The notes: generated by a model from the letters alone, not told the origin. A stretch of 23,706 nucleotides of DNA from Clostridia bacterium (GCA_900769535.1 CAAGHB010000097.1:1-23706); one strand, 5' to 3'. Positions 13,432-21,964 are shown, counted from the stretch's first letter. Numbers and translations are program-made.

Positions 13432-15221
13432 TATTTTTCTATGGGTTCAAAATCGGAGGCGCCGTGCTTACACCACGGGCATATAAAATCGTCGGGCAAT
13501 TCCTCTCCCTCGTGGACGTAGCCGCAAATCTTACACACCCAACCCTTTTTGCCCTCGGTTTTAGGTTTTGGCTTTACATTTTCATGATAATAGGAATATG
13601 TCATTGTTTCGGCATCAGACACAACGGTCGACTCGGTCACAGCACAAATAAACATTCCGTGGGTACCCAAATCAACGTAATCCTCGACCTTTAAAGAAAT
13701 AAACGAATTTATATATTTCGGTAGAACGACTAATCCGTTATCGGACCTTTTCGGCTCACATCCCTCAAACTTGTTCACTGCTCTGCCGCTTTGGAAGCCG
13801 AACACCTCAAAAACCTTAAACGGCGCTTCAACAGAAAGACAATTTACGTTCATAATCCCTGTATTTTTAATAACGTGATGTGAATAATTTTCTTTATTTA
13901 TCGTAACTGCAACGCGATTCGGCGTATTTGTCACCTGCGTTACCGTATTTACGATAATGCCATTGTCCCTTTTTCCGTCATTTGATGTAACTACATACAG
14001 TCCGTAACCGATATTGAAAAGGGCTGTAAAATCGTTTTTATCATCGGCGGTATTGTCGGCGTATTCGCGGCAAAGCTCGTCGGCAAGCGCTTCAAGCTGC
14101 TTTGTGCTTTCATCGTTAAGCGCAGATAATATAGACACCTTCTGCTCCGCAAAGGTTATATTCTTAGAATTTTCTAGCATTTTTTGCATAACCCTGGCGG
14201 CAGTCGGCGCCCAGGTGCCGTTTTCGATAAAAGCAACCGTTCTGTTCTGATAATTGCGCTCGGTCAAATGACTGATAAACTCGCGCATAAAGGGAAATAT
14301 TTCACCATTATATGTGGTAGTGGCAAAAACGATTTTGCCATATCGAAAAGCGTCCTCTACCGCTTCAAACATATCGCATCGCGCAAGGTCGTTCAAGATA
14401 ACCTTTGGGCAGCCCTTTGCTTTCAACTTTTCGGCAAGAAGATGCGCCGCCTTCTTTGTATTTCCGTACACCGACGTATATGCGATAACGATTCCGTCAG
14501 TTTCTACCGCATAGGAGGACCATTTTTTATAAAGGTCAATATAGTATCCGAGATTTTCAGTTAAAATCGGGCCGTGAAGTGAACAAATTGCAGAAATTTC
14601 GAGTCCTGCAACCTTTCCAAGCAGCTTTTGCACCTGCATACCGTATTTTCCCACTATGCCGAAATAGTAGCGACGTGCCTCGCAAGCCCAATCCTCGTCG
14701 GCATCAAGTGCGCCGAATTTTCCGAACGCGTCGGCGGAAAAAAGAACCTTATCGTAGCTGTCGTAGAACATCGTAACCTCGGGCCAATGCACCATCGGAG
14801 CCGAGACAAATGTAAGTTCGTGGCGTCCAAGCGAAAGCTTATCTCCGTCGGCTACAACAACCTGGTTATCAACAAAATCGTTTCCGAAAAACTGTTTCAT
14901 CATATCAAACGACTTTGACGATGATACAACCTTCGTTTCGGGATAAACCTTTAAGAAATTTGCAATATTAGCCGAATGGTCGGGTTCCATGTGCTGAACT
15001 ATGAGGTAGTCAGGCCTTCTGCCATCCAGTGCATCGGCAACATTATCGAGCCATTCGTGAGTAAAACGGCCATCAACAGTATCGACAACTGCAATTTTTT
15101 CATCGATTATGACATATGAATTATACGCCATGCCGTTTTCGACGACAAACTGGCCTTCGAAAAGGTCGATTTCGTGATCGTTTACTCCGATATATTTTAT
15201 ATCCGTTGTTATATTTTTCAT
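13431..15221 (-). CDS. fprA: multidomain flavodiiron protein: FprA core + flavin reductase + rubredoxin
   Basis: Flavodiiron proteins reduce O2 to water or NO to N2O and protect anaerobes. The 596-residue product has four modules. A metallo-beta-lactamase-type diiron domain has ligands H77, E79, D81, H82 (QHMEPDHSAN), H145, D164 and H216. A flavodoxin domain (244-385) begins IVIAYTSVYGNTKKAA. A flavin reductase-type FMN domain (397-545) includes YGLYVVTSNDGKRDNG. A short C-terminal rubredoxin has C563, C566, C581 and C584. In Moorella the last two domains form a separate protein (Hrb); here all are fused, so NAD(P)H oxidation and O2/NO reduction could occur in one chain. ATG 15221 is preceded by GGAG at 8 bases. 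It is transcribed divergently from rnf. Confidence 0.93.
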   Translation of the reverse strand: MKNITTDIKYIGVNDHEIDLFEGQFVVENGMAYNSYVIIDEKIAVVDTVDGRFTHEWLDNVADALDGRRPDYLIVQHMEPDHSANIANFLKVYPETKVVSSSKSFDMMKQFFGNDFVDNQVVVADGDKLSLGRHELTFVSAPMVHWPEVTMFYDSYDKVLFSADAFGKFGALDADEDWACEARRYYFGIVGKYGMQVQKLLGKVAGLEISAICSLHGPILTENLGYYIDLYKKWSSYAVETDGIVIAYTSVYGNTKKAAHLLAEKLKAKGCPKVILNDLARCDMFEAVEDAFRYGKIVFATTTYNGEIFPFMREFISHLTERNYQNRTVAFIENGTWAPTAARVMQKMLENSKNITFAEQKVSILSALNDESTKQLEALADELCREYADNTADDKNDFTALFNIGYGLYVVTSNDGKRDNGIIVNTVTQVTNTPNRVAVTINKENYSHHVIKNTGIMNVNCLSVEAPFKVFEVFGFQSGRAVNKFEGCEPKRSDNGLVVLPKYINSFISLKVEDYVDLGTHGMFICAVTESTVVSDAETMTYSYYHENVKPKPKTEGKKGWVCKICGYVHEGEELPDDFICPWCKHGASDFEPIEK

Positions 15222-15257
15222 AACGTTTTCTCCGCTAAAATAAATTAAATTACTATT

Positions 15258-15266
15258 ATAATACCA
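15258..15266 (-). promoter_or_regulatory. possible extended -10 of the flavodiiron gene
   Basis: On the minus strand TGG-TATTAT (15266-15258) gives an extended -10, but no good -35 lies upstream. An overlapping TATAAT is at 15260-15255. The remaining part of the 259-base divergent gap (15222-15480), apart from the rnf promoter, holds nothing I can identify. Confidence 0.4.
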
Positions 15267-15412
15267 TATTTGAGAACAAATTAAAAGCATTTTTTACATA
15301 AAATAATTAGTAATTTTTGCGTCATTTTTTAACCGAATTTTCTTTCCAAAAAAGGTCAATTTTTCGTTATTTTTTTGACAATCTTAGGCAAGCATTAAAA
15401 CCGCTAAAATCG

Positions 15413-15441
15413 TTGACAATAAAGGAAATTTAATATATAAT
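15413..15441 (+). promoter_or_regulatory. consensus sigma-A promoter of the rnf operon
   Basis: TTGACA (15413-15418), 17 bases, TATAAT (15436-15441): a perfect consensus. The predicted RNA start is about 33 bases before the rnfC ATG, so there is no room for a riboswitch in the leader. Confidence 0.92.
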
Positions 15442-15480
15442 ATTTAATGAAATTTTGTGGTTTCGAAAGGTGGTAAAAAA

Positions 15481-16788
15481 ATGTCTTTTTTCTTAAAAGG
15501 CGTCCATGTTCCGCACTTAAAGCGCACATCAAATTTATCAGCAGTAATAATGACTGCACCTGAATATGTTTATATCCCGACATCGATGCACATCGGTGCC
15601 CCTGCCGAGCCGATTGTCAAGGTTGGCGACTCGGTAAAGGTAGGTACACTCATCGCCGAACAAAAAGGATTCATTTCTTCCCCCGTACATTCCAGCGTTT
15701 CGGGTACGGTTTCCGAAATTTCAGATATGCTTTTATCAAACGGTAAGACATCCCCAATGATAAAAATTGAATCCGACGGCGAAATGAAGGTCGACGAGTC
15801 GATTTGTGCCCCGACCGTAAACAGCAAAGAGGATTTAATTAGTGCTTTAAAGAAAAGCGGAATCGTAGGTCTTGGCGGCGCCGGATTTCCCACCTATGTC
15901 AAATTTGCCACAGACAAGCCGATAGACGAGCTTATCATAAACGGAGCCGAATGCGAACCGTATATCACAAGCGATTCTGTCACGATGGTCGATAGAATTG
16001 ACGACATAGTTTACGCCATCGATACCCTCGTTAAATACACCGGAATCAAAAAGGTCATTTTCGGTATCGAAAAGAATAAGCCAAACGCAATCAACGTTGT
16101 GAAAAAGGCGCTTGAAGGAAAAGAAAACGTCGAAATAAAAACCTTGCCTACGATATATCCTCAGGGCGCTGAAAAGGTTATCATCTATCACACGACCAAA
16201 AAGGTTGTAAAAATCGGGCAACTTCCCATTGACGTCGGCTGTGTCGTTTCAAACAGCTCCACAGTAGCTGAAATCGGCAAATATCTTAAAACAGGTATGC
16301 CGCTTGTTGAAAGATGCGTTACCGTTGACGGAAGCGCAGTAAAGGCGCCTAAAAACGTTATAGTTCCAATCGGAACTATGCTAAAAGACGTGTTTGATTT
16401 CTGCGGCGGATTTACCGAAGAGCCCAAAAAGGTGCTTTACGGCGGCCCGATGATGGGAATTGCAGTACCGAATCTTTCAGCACCGATACTGAAAAACACA
16501 AATGCAATTCTTGCCTTTAAGCAAAATGAAGCTAAATCGCCAAATGCAACCGCTTGTATCAAATGTTATGCTTGTGCAACCTCCTGCCCTTTCGGAATAA
16601 ATCCCGTTATAGCTGCAAAGGCGCTAAAAAACAACGATTTAGTCGGACTCGAAAAATCAGGCATCGAACTTTGCATGAGCTGTGGCTGTTGCGCATTTGC
16701 CTGCCCGGCAAAGAGGCCTATTGTTCAAAACAACAAACTGGCCAAAGAGGCCCTGCTTAAATTAAGAGCAAAGGAGGAAAACAAATAA
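15481..16788 (+). CDS. rnfC: Rnf complex subunit RnfC
   Basis: RnfC is the peripheral, NADH-binding subunit of the ion-pumping ferredoxin:NAD+ oxidoreductase. The 435-residue product starts MSFFLKGVHVPHLK, with AAAGGTGG 7 bases upstream. It has a barrel-sandwich region, the glycine-rich nucleotide/FMN segment IVGLGGAGFPTYVK (128-141), INGAECEPY (153-161), and two 4Fe-4S motifs: C359/C362/C365/C369 (CIKCYACATSCP) and C398/C401/C404/C408 (CMSCGCCAFACP). The stop overlaps the rnfD start by one base (TAATG). It is first in the operon order C-D-G-E-A-B, the clostridial arrangement. Confidence 0.96.
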   Translation: MSFFLKGVHVPHLKRTSNLSAVIMTAPEYVYIPTSMHIGAPAEPIVKVGDSVKVGTLIAEQKGFISSPVHSSVSGTVSEISDMLLSNGKTSPMIKIESDGEMKVDESICAPTVNSKEDLISALKKSGIVGLGGAGFPTYVKFATDKPIDELIINGAECEPYITSDSVTMVDRIDDIVYAIDTLVKYTGIKKVIFGIEKNKPNAINVVKKALEGKENVEIKTLPTIYPQGAEKVIIYHTTKKVVKIGQLPIDVGCVVSNSSTVAEIGKYLKTGMPLVERCVTVDGSAVKAPKNVIVPIGTMLKDVFDFCGGFTEEPKKVLYGGPMMGIAVPNLSAPILKNTNAILAFKQNEAKSPNATACIKCYACATSCPFGINPVIAAKALKNNDLVGLEKSGIELCMSCGCCAFACPAKRPIVQNNKLAKEALLKLRAKEENK

Positions 16789-17720
16789 TGGAGTCAAGAA
16801 TGTACGTTTCTGTATCACCTCATATCCGAAGCAAAACGACTACCACAGGTATTATGCTTGACGTAATAATCTCGCTCTTACCGGCAACGGTTGCCGGCTG
16901 CATTATTTTCGGGTTAAGATCGCTTGCAGTTATCGCTGTATGTGTTCTGGCCTCAGTTGCCTCCGAGTATATATTCAACCTCATAATCAAAAAGGAACAG
17001 ACCATCGGCGATTTAAGCGCAGTAGTAACCGGATTGCTTTTGGCCCTCAATTTGCCGGCAAACGCGCCTCTCTGGCAGTCGGCGGTCGGTTCCGTATTCG
17101 CCATCATTGTTGTAAAGTGCATTTTCGGCGGACTTGGCTGCAACGTTGTAAACCCTGCCATTACGGCACGAGTATTTATGCTTATTGCCTTCGGCTCGCT
17201 GGCAAAGGTTGCATACCCAATCACCGTGGATACCGTTTCGGGCGCAACACCGCTTGCACAGTTAAAGGAAGGCCTTGCAGCGCCCTCACTTATGGACATG
17301 TTTCTCGGCATAAAGGGCGGAGCAATCGGCGAAACCTGTACGATAGCGCTTATAATCGGCGGAATATATCTTATTGTACGGCGTGTAATTAGCTGGCATA
17401 TTCCCGTTTCACTTATCGCAACTGTATTCATTTTCAGTCTTATATTAGAGGATTTCAGTTTAAATACCGCGCTTTCTTGGACGATGTCGGGCGGACTCTT
17501 TATTGGCGCTATATTTATGGCAACCGACTATGTTACATCCCCATCCACCTCACTTGGTAAAATTATTTTCGGCGTTGGCGCAGGATTTATCACGGTAGTA
17601 ATCCGTTTCTACGGCACCTATCCGGAAGGCGTTTCATTTGGAATTCTGCTTATGAACATAGTTAATCCGTATATCGAGACTCTCACCCAGAGAAAAATTT
17701 TTGGAGGTAGAGAGAAATGA
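16788..17720 (+). CDS. rnfD: Rnf complex subunit RnfD
   Basis: RnfD is a membrane subunit carrying covalent FMN and contributing to ion translocation. The 310-residue product has about ten hydrophobic segments, the sequence SPHIRSKTTTTGIMLDV near the N-terminus, and the flavinylation motif DTVSGATPLA, with T154 the expected FMN attachment site used by ApbE. GNxxNPA-type and TDYVTSPST loops typical of the family are present (GCNVVNPAITAR, ATDYVTSPSTSLG). GGAGG precedes the ATG. It overlaps rnfG by four bases (ATGA). No residue expected for flavinylation is missing. Confidence 0.96.
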   Translation: MESRMYVSVSPHIRSKTTTTGIMLDVIISLLPATVAGCIIFGLRSLAVIAVCVLASVASEYIFNLIIKKEQTIGDLSAVVTGLLLALNLPANAPLWQSAVGSVFAIIVVKCIFGGLGCNVVNPAITARVFMLIAFGSLAKVAYPITVDTVSGATPLAQLKEGLAAPSLMDMFLGIKGGAIGETCTIALIIGGIYLIVRRVISWHIPVSLIATVFIFSLILEDFSLNTALSWTMSGGLFIGAIFMATDYVTSPSTSLGKIIFGVGAGFITVVIRFYGTYPEGVSFGILLMNIVNPYIETLTQRKIFGGREK

Positions 17721-18889
17721 AAAATCATTTAAAAACAATATGCTCCCTTTCGATTATTTGCGCTGTTATTGCAATTCTCCTTGCGGCGACCAATCATATA
17801 ACTGCACCGATAATCAAAAAGCAGGAAAATGACGCGGCTTTTGCGGCTCTCGCTGAGGTTTTTCCGAACGGAGAAGAATTTGAGCAAATTGATATTTCAA
17901 AATACGAATTGCCGAGCACAATAACCGAGGCATACAGTGAAAAAAGCGGCGGTTACGTATTTAAAATCGAAACCGTCGGTTACAATTCAGGTCTTGTCAT
18001 TATGTGCGGCATAGACGCAAACGGAGCAGTTACCGGCGCAACCTATATCGCCAGCAGCGAAACTCTCGGCGCCGAAAAAGGATATGGCGATACGCTCATC
18101 GGCTCGACAAAGGATTCAATCGACTCGGTTGCAACCGTTTCGGGCGCAACAAAGACGACAGCCGCATATAGAAACGCTGCAAAGGATGCTATCAACGCAT
18201 CGGTAATTCTCGGAGGCGGTAAAGTAGATTTGCGCGATGAAGCACAAATTCTTAACGATAATCTTTCCGCTGCTCTCCCCGACGCTGACGGTAAATTCAC
18301 TTCACTGTTTATCACAGAAGAACTTTCAGGAGTTTCGGCTGTTTACAAGGCCGACAACGGCAAGGGCTACGTGTTCGTAAGCGGAGACAACTTTATTGCA
18401 ACCGACGGTGACGGAGTTGTTATTTCCGATGTTGACGACGAGCTCAAATTAAATATAGCCGACTCGGCTAAAAAGATAATCAGCTCTGAAATTAAAGAAA
18501 TTGATATCTCCGGATACAAGGATATGCCCTCACAGATTTTGAAGGCATACAAAACAAGCGGAGGAAACTATGTATTTGAACTTCGCGCCGCAGGATACGG
18601 AATTAACGGTGACAAGTGGCACAATCCTTCGGGCGAATACATTATAATTAAGGTTTCAGCCACTTCGGACGGAAAAATAATTATGTGCGAAACCGTTTCG
18701 CAAAAGGAAAGCAAGGGCTTCGGCGACGGTTGTGCAAATCCCGAATTTTACTCACAGTTTAACGGAAAAGAAGAATCGAATTACAAAGAAATCGACGCAA
18801 TAAGCGGCGCCACTGTTACAACTAATGGATATAAAACGGCGATTTCAAAGGTATTTGAAGCAATAAAAATTTTGAAAGGAGACAAATGA
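17717..18889 (+). CDS. rnfG: Rnf complex subunit RnfG with duplicated FMN-binding domains
   Basis: RnfG is a membrane-anchored extracytoplasmic flavoprotein with covalent FMN. Usual RnfG proteins are near 190-210 residues; this one has 390. After one anchor (9-30), a first FMN-binding domain ends in VATVSGATKTT (T145) and a second ends in IDAISGATVTT (T366). The repeat is plain at the protein level: FEQIDISKYELPSTITEAYS (55-74) against IKEIDISGYKDMPSQILKAY (259-278), each followed by GGYVF or GGNYVF. A partial third copy of the leading segment lies at 194-222 (FTSLFITEELSGVSAVYKAD). Two FMN sites are therefore expected. The gene overlaps rnfD (ATGA) and is one base before rnfE. No frameshift or stop interrupts it. 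Confidence 0.92.
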   Translation: MKNHLKTICSLSIICAVIAILLAATNHITAPIIKKQENDAAFAALAEVFPNGEEFEQIDISKYELPSTITEAYSEKSGGYVFKIETVGYNSGLVIMCGIDANGAVTGATYIASSETLGAEKGYGDTLIGSTKDSIDSVATVSGATKTTAAYRNAAKDAINASVILGGGKVDLRDEAQILNDNLSAALPDADGKFTSLFITEELSGVSAVYKADNGKGYVFVSGDNFIATDGDGVVISDVDDELKLNIADSAKKIISSEIKEIDISGYKDMPSQILKAYKTSGGNYVFELRAAGYGINGDKWHNPSGEYIIIKVSATSDGKIIMCETVSQKESKGFGDGCANPEFYSQFNGKEESNYKEIDAISGATVTTNGYKTAISKVFEAIKILKGDK

Positions 18890-18890
18890 T

Positions 18891-19586
18891 ATGAAGGATA
18901 AAAACAGCAGTTTATCAATTCTGTTAAAGGGTCTCCTTACCGAAAACCCCGTATTCGTTCTTATCCTCGGCACCTGCCCTACACTTGCAACAAGCACAAC
19001 GGTTATAGGTGCGCTCGGAATGGGACTTGCCGCAACGGCGGTACTCATTTGTTCAAACATGGTCATCTCCCTTCTTCGCAGATTTATTCCCGACACGGTA
19101 CGAATCCCCTGCTACATCGTAATTATTGCAGGTTTTGTTACTGTTGTGGAAATGTTTATTCACGCATATCTGCCATCACTTTACGAAACACTCGGAGTTT
19201 ATCTTGCGCTGATTACGGTTAACTGTATTATTCTCGGTCGAGCCGAAATGTTCGCCGGTAAAAACACGGTTGGAAAATCGGCGCTCGACGGCATCGGAAT
19301 GGGACTTGGTTTTACACTCGCATTGCTTTCAATTGCGGTAATTCGCGAGGTAATCGGCGCAGGTACCTTTGCCGGAATAGAAATCCCCTATTTCGTAGAT
19401 TACAGAATCGAGTTTTTACAGAAAACACCCGGCGGATTCCTTGTTTACGGAATTATGATTGCGGTGGTATACAAACTCACAAACGGAAAAGCGCCGAAAA
19501 AGAACAGCTTTTCCTGTCAGGGTTGTCCGTCGTTAGCTGTTTGCGGCGGTGTAAAATGTGAAAACGCAGAAAAGGAGGCAAAATAA
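18891..19586 (+). CDS. rnfE: Rnf complex subunit RnfE with cysteine-rich C-terminal tail
   Basis: RnfE is one of two inverted-topology membrane subunits that share an intramembrane Fe-S cluster. The 231-residue product has six hydrophobic segments and the conserved cysteines C29 (LGTCPTLATST) and C112 (ITVNCIILGRAE). After the last membrane segment, a polar tail from about 197 carries C209-x2-C212-x5-C218-x4-C223 (SCQGCPSLAVCGGVKC), which could bind a metal or cluster; this is not needed for the core fold. A GAAAGGAG site precedes the ATG. The stop overlaps rnfA by one base. Confidence 0.95.
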   Translation: MKDKNSSLSILLKGLLTENPVFVLILGTCPTLATSTTVIGALGMGLAATAVLICSNMVISLLRRFIPDTVRIPCYIVIIAGFVTVVEMFIHAYLPSLYETLGVYLALITVNCIILGRAEMFAGKNTVGKSALDGIGMGLGFTLALLSIAVIREVIGAGTFAGIEIPYFVDYRIEFLQKTPGGFLVYGIMIAVVYKLTNGKAPKKNSFSCQGCPSLAVCGGVKCENAEKEAK

Positions 19587-20188
19587 TGGATACCTTCAAA
19601 AGTTTAATTATAATCCTTATGTCCTCTGTTCTTGTAAACAACTATGTGCTTAACCGTTTTCTCGGAATATGCCCGTTTTTAGGCGTTTCAAAAAAGCTTA
19701 ATCAGGCGGTCGGCATGGGATTTTCGGTTATATTCGTCATGGTTGTTGCTACCGCTGTTACATGGCCTATTCAGCACTTTTTGCTTGACGAATACGGTCT
19801 CGGATATATGCAGACCATAGTATTTATACTCGTTATTGCCGCACTCGTTCAGTTTATAGAAATGGCACTCAAAAAGTTTATCCCCTCATTGCACAAGAGC
19901 TTGGGTGTTTATCTCCCGCTAATTACTACTAACTGCGCCGTTTTAGGCGTTACTATCGAAAACGTCAGCGAAAAAAACTTCAACTTTGTTGAATCAATCG
20001 TAAATTCGCTTGGTTGCGGACTCGGATTTCTGCTGGCAATGGTGCTGTTTTCGGGTGTTCGTTCAAAAATCGATGACAGCGAAATTCCCAACAGCTTTAA
20101 AGGACTTCCTGCTACTCTGATTGCCGCTTCATTTGTTTCGATGGCATTTCTCGGATTTGCGGGAATAGTTGATAATTTATTCGCTTAA
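19586..20188 (+). CDS. rnfA: Rnf complex subunit RnfA
   Basis: RnfA pairs with RnfE around an intramembrane cluster. The 200-residue product has six hydrophobic segments and the paired cysteines C29 (LGICPFLGVSK) and C117 (ITTNCAVLGV), which match C29 and C112 of RnfE. The inner repeat relationship to RnfE is visible in SLHKSLGVYLPLITTNC versus SLYETLGVYLALITVNC. The start is coupled to rnfE (TAATG) with AAAGGAGG upstream; rnfB begins 17 bases after the stop. Confidence 0.97.
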   Translation: MDTFKSLIIILMSSVLVNNYVLNRFLGICPFLGVSKKLNQAVGMGFSVIFVMVVATAVTWPIQHFLLDEYGLGYMQTIVFILVIAALVQFIEMALKKFIPSLHKSLGVYLPLITTNCAVLGVTIENVSEKNFNFVESIVNSLGCGLGFLLAMVLFSGVRSKIDDSEIPNSFKGLPATLIAASFVSMAFLGFAGIVDNLFA

Positions 20189-20205
20189 TAAGGAGACAGT
20201 TAAAG

Positions 20206-21009
20206 ATGATTGAAAATATTCTTATTGCCTTTTCTGTCGTCGCTTCGGTAGGCGTTATTTGCGCCGTATTATTAGCACTCGCTTCTCACTTTTTACACGT
20301 TGAAGAAGACGAAAGGGTAAAAAAAATACGTGAATGTTTGCCCGGCGTAAACTGTGGCGCCTGCGGATACACCGGCTGTGATGATTACGCAAAAGCCATT
20401 GTAAACGATACCGCTAAAACAAATTTATGTATCCCCGGTTCCGACTCAGTAGCCGCTGAAATAGCCGAGATTATCGGCGTTGAAGCCGAGGACGTAATTG
20501 AAATGATAGCCCACGTACGTTGCAACGGAAACTGCTCGGTAACCAATAAGTTTGCTGACTATCAGGGCATCAAATCATGCGCCGCTATGAGTCAAGTTTA
20601 CGGCGGAGCAAATGATTGCCGTTTTGGCTGCCTCGGTTGCGGCGACTGCGAAAAGGTATGTCCGTCAAACGCAATCTGCGTTTTTAACGGCGTTGCCCAT
20701 ATCAATAATAAACTTTGTATCGGATGCGGAATGTGTGTAGCAACCTGTCCGAAAAACATAATAGAAATAATCCCTCAAATCAGCCGTGTTGGAATCATGT
20801 GCAGCAACACCGAAAAGGGCGCTGTTGCCCGTAAAAAATGCAAAAATGCCTGCATCGGATGCAAAAAATGTGAAACGGTATGTCCTGAAAATGCAATAAA
20901 GGTAGAAAACAATCTTGCACATATCGACTATTCAAAATGCTCAAATTGCGGAAAATGCGCCGAGAGCTGTCCGACTAAATGCATTAAACTCTTTGAACCG
21001 ATATGCTGA
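20206..21009 (+). CDS. rnfB: Rnf complex subunit RnfB (ferredoxin-type Fe-S protein)
   Basis: RnfB is the entry point for electrons from reduced ferredoxin. The 267-residue product has an N-terminal membrane anchor (5-28), a four-cysteine Fe-S domain (C50, C53, C58 and C75 in LPGVNCGACGYTGCDDYA), and four ferredoxin-type 4Fe-4S motifs at about 138-152, 171-181, 212-226 and 245-255 (e.g. CIGCGMCVATCP, CSNCGKCAESCP). A cysteine-bearing linker (C106, C110, C125) lies between. AAGGAGA precedes the ATG. It ends with a cysteine directly before TGA and overlaps the next gene by seven bases. Confidence 0.96.
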   Translation: MIENILIAFSVVASVGVICAVLLALASHFLHVEEDERVKKIRECLPGVNCGACGYTGCDDYAKAIVNDTAKTNLCIPGSDSVAAEIAEIIGVEAEDVIEMIAHVRCNGNCSVTNKFADYQGIKSCAAMSQVYGGANDCRFGCLGCGDCEKVCPSNAICVFNGVAHINNKLCIGCGMCVATCPKNIIEIIPQISRVGIMCSNTEKGAVARKKCKNACIGCKKCETVCPENAIKVENNLAHIDYSKCSNCGKCAESCPTKCIKLFEPIC

Positions 21010-21374
21010 AATCAGATAGGTTAAAAAAGGTTAAAAATGACCTGATTTTAGTCGGAGTCGTTCTCTCGCTGTCAATAATAGGATTTTTAATTTTCAAGCT
21101 GACGATGAAGGACGGAAACCTTGTTTCTGTTTCCATAAACGGTGAAGAAAAATGCGTGTATCCCATTACAGACAACATTGAAACCGATATTATTACGGGC
21201 GAAAACGGCAAAAATATTAACACACTTGTTATTGAGGACGGAAAAGCGTATATAAAAAGCGCAACCTGTCCCGATAAAATTTGTGTAGGACATCGACCGA
21301 TTTCAAAAGACGGCGAAACCATAGTATGCCTTCCCCACAAGATTGTAATTTCGGTATCGGATGAAAAGAAATAA
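21003..21374 (+). CDS. NusG domain-II-like membrane-anchored protein linked to Rnf
   Basis: The 123-residue product has one N-terminal membrane segment (13-32) and an extracytoplasmic domain of the NusG_II type. Its three conserved cysteines C89, C94 and C109 lie in ATCPDKICVGHRP and TIVCLPHKIVI. Such proteins are encoded beside Rnf, ApbE or Gx-transporter genes in Clostridia and Bacilli; their role is not established. The start ATG 21003 lies inside the end of rnfB and has no strong ribosome site, so translation is probably coupled. The next gene starts 13 bases after the stop. It is unrelated in function to the transcription factor NusG. Confidence 0.85.
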   Translation: MLKSDRLKKVKNDLILVGVVLSLSIIGFLIFKLTMKDGNLVSVSINGEEKCVYPITDNIETDIITGENGKNINTLVIEDGKAYIKSATCPDKICVGHRPISKDGETIVCLPHKIVISVSDEKK

Positions 21375-21387
21375 AACGGAGAATTTT

Positions 21388-21891
21388 ATGAAACGCTCAA
21401 CAGAAAAATTAACCGCACTGGCTCTTTTTTCGGCTATGGCTATTATATTCTCCTATATAGAGGCGGTTTTACCGCCGATTTGGTCGGCAATTCCCGGAAT
21501 AAAGGTAGGACTTGCAAACATCGTTACGGTTACACTGCTTTATAAATTTTCTATAAAGGAAGCATCCATAGTTGCATTCATACGGATAATCGTAATAGCC
21601 CTTTTGTTCGGAAATGTAATGACACTTGTTTACAGCTTGGCCGGTTTTGTATTAAGCGTAGTGATAATGGCAATATTAAAGAGGACAGGTCTGTTTTCAT
21701 CGGTTGGCGTAAGCATTGCCGGCGGTGTTTTTCACAATTTAGGTCAAATTACCGTTGCAATGATTATGCTTCAAACAAAGGAAATCGGCTACTATATGAT
21801 TGTCCTTGCAATTACAGGTACTGTTGCCGGTATTCTAATAGGAATTGCCGGAAATTACCTGCTCAAATTCAGCAAAAAAATGCATATTTAA
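21388..21891 (+). CDS. Gx transporter family / heptaprenyl diphosphate synthase component I-like membrane protein
   Basis: The 167-residue product has five to six membrane segments and the conserved opening of this family: LTALALFSAMAIIFSYIEAV then IPGIKVGLANIVTVTLLY. Middle and end blocks are FGNVMTLVYSLAGFVLS and GGVFHNLGQI. Relatives were once named for heptaprenyl diphosphate synthase component I, but their architecture is that of small-molecule transporters (ECF-S-like), and they are regularly encoded with ApbE/NusG_II/Rnf genes. ATG 21388 is chosen for GGAG 6 bases upstream rather than ATG 21361, which overlaps the previous gene. A role in supplying flavin, quinone or isoprenoid to the redox locus is inference only. 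Confidence 0.82.
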   Translation: MKRSTEKLTALALFSAMAIIFSYIEAVLPPIWSAIPGIKVGLANIVTVTLLYKFSIKEASIVAFIRIIVIALLFGNVMTLVYSLAGFVLSVVIMAILKRTGLFSSVGVSIAGGVFHNLGQITVAMIMLQTKEIGYYMIVLAITGTVAGILIGIAGNYLLKFSKKMHI

Positions 21892-21897
21892 TTATTA

Positions 21898-21926
21898 TTG
21901 ACAATTATTTAACAATATGCTAATAT
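21898..21926 (+). promoter_or_regulatory. promoter of the repeat lipoprotein gene
   Basis: TTGACA (21898-21903), 17 bases, TAATAT (21921-21926) preceded by TGC, which makes an extended -10. It gives the lipoprotein gene its own strong transcription separate from the rnf operon; no terminator lies between, so rnf read-through is possible. Confidence 0.85.
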
Positions 21927-21964
21927 GAAAATGTCTCAAAATATTACGTTTTAGGAGAAAATTT

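Noticed and set aside
15250..15270. PerR-like box before the flavodiiron gene (minus-strand TTATAAT half-site)
   Set aside because: One half-site matches fully but the second matches only 3 of 7 bases, which is expected by chance in this A/T-rich gap.
15375..15410. Second TTGACA upstream of rnf as an additional promoter
   Set aside because: No -10-like hexamer lies at 16-18 bases; the nearest is 24 bases away.
16820..17431. Long open frame antisense to rnfD
   Set aside because: It is the reverse reading of a GC-rich codon pattern in rnfD, has no ribosome site and no recognisable protein features.
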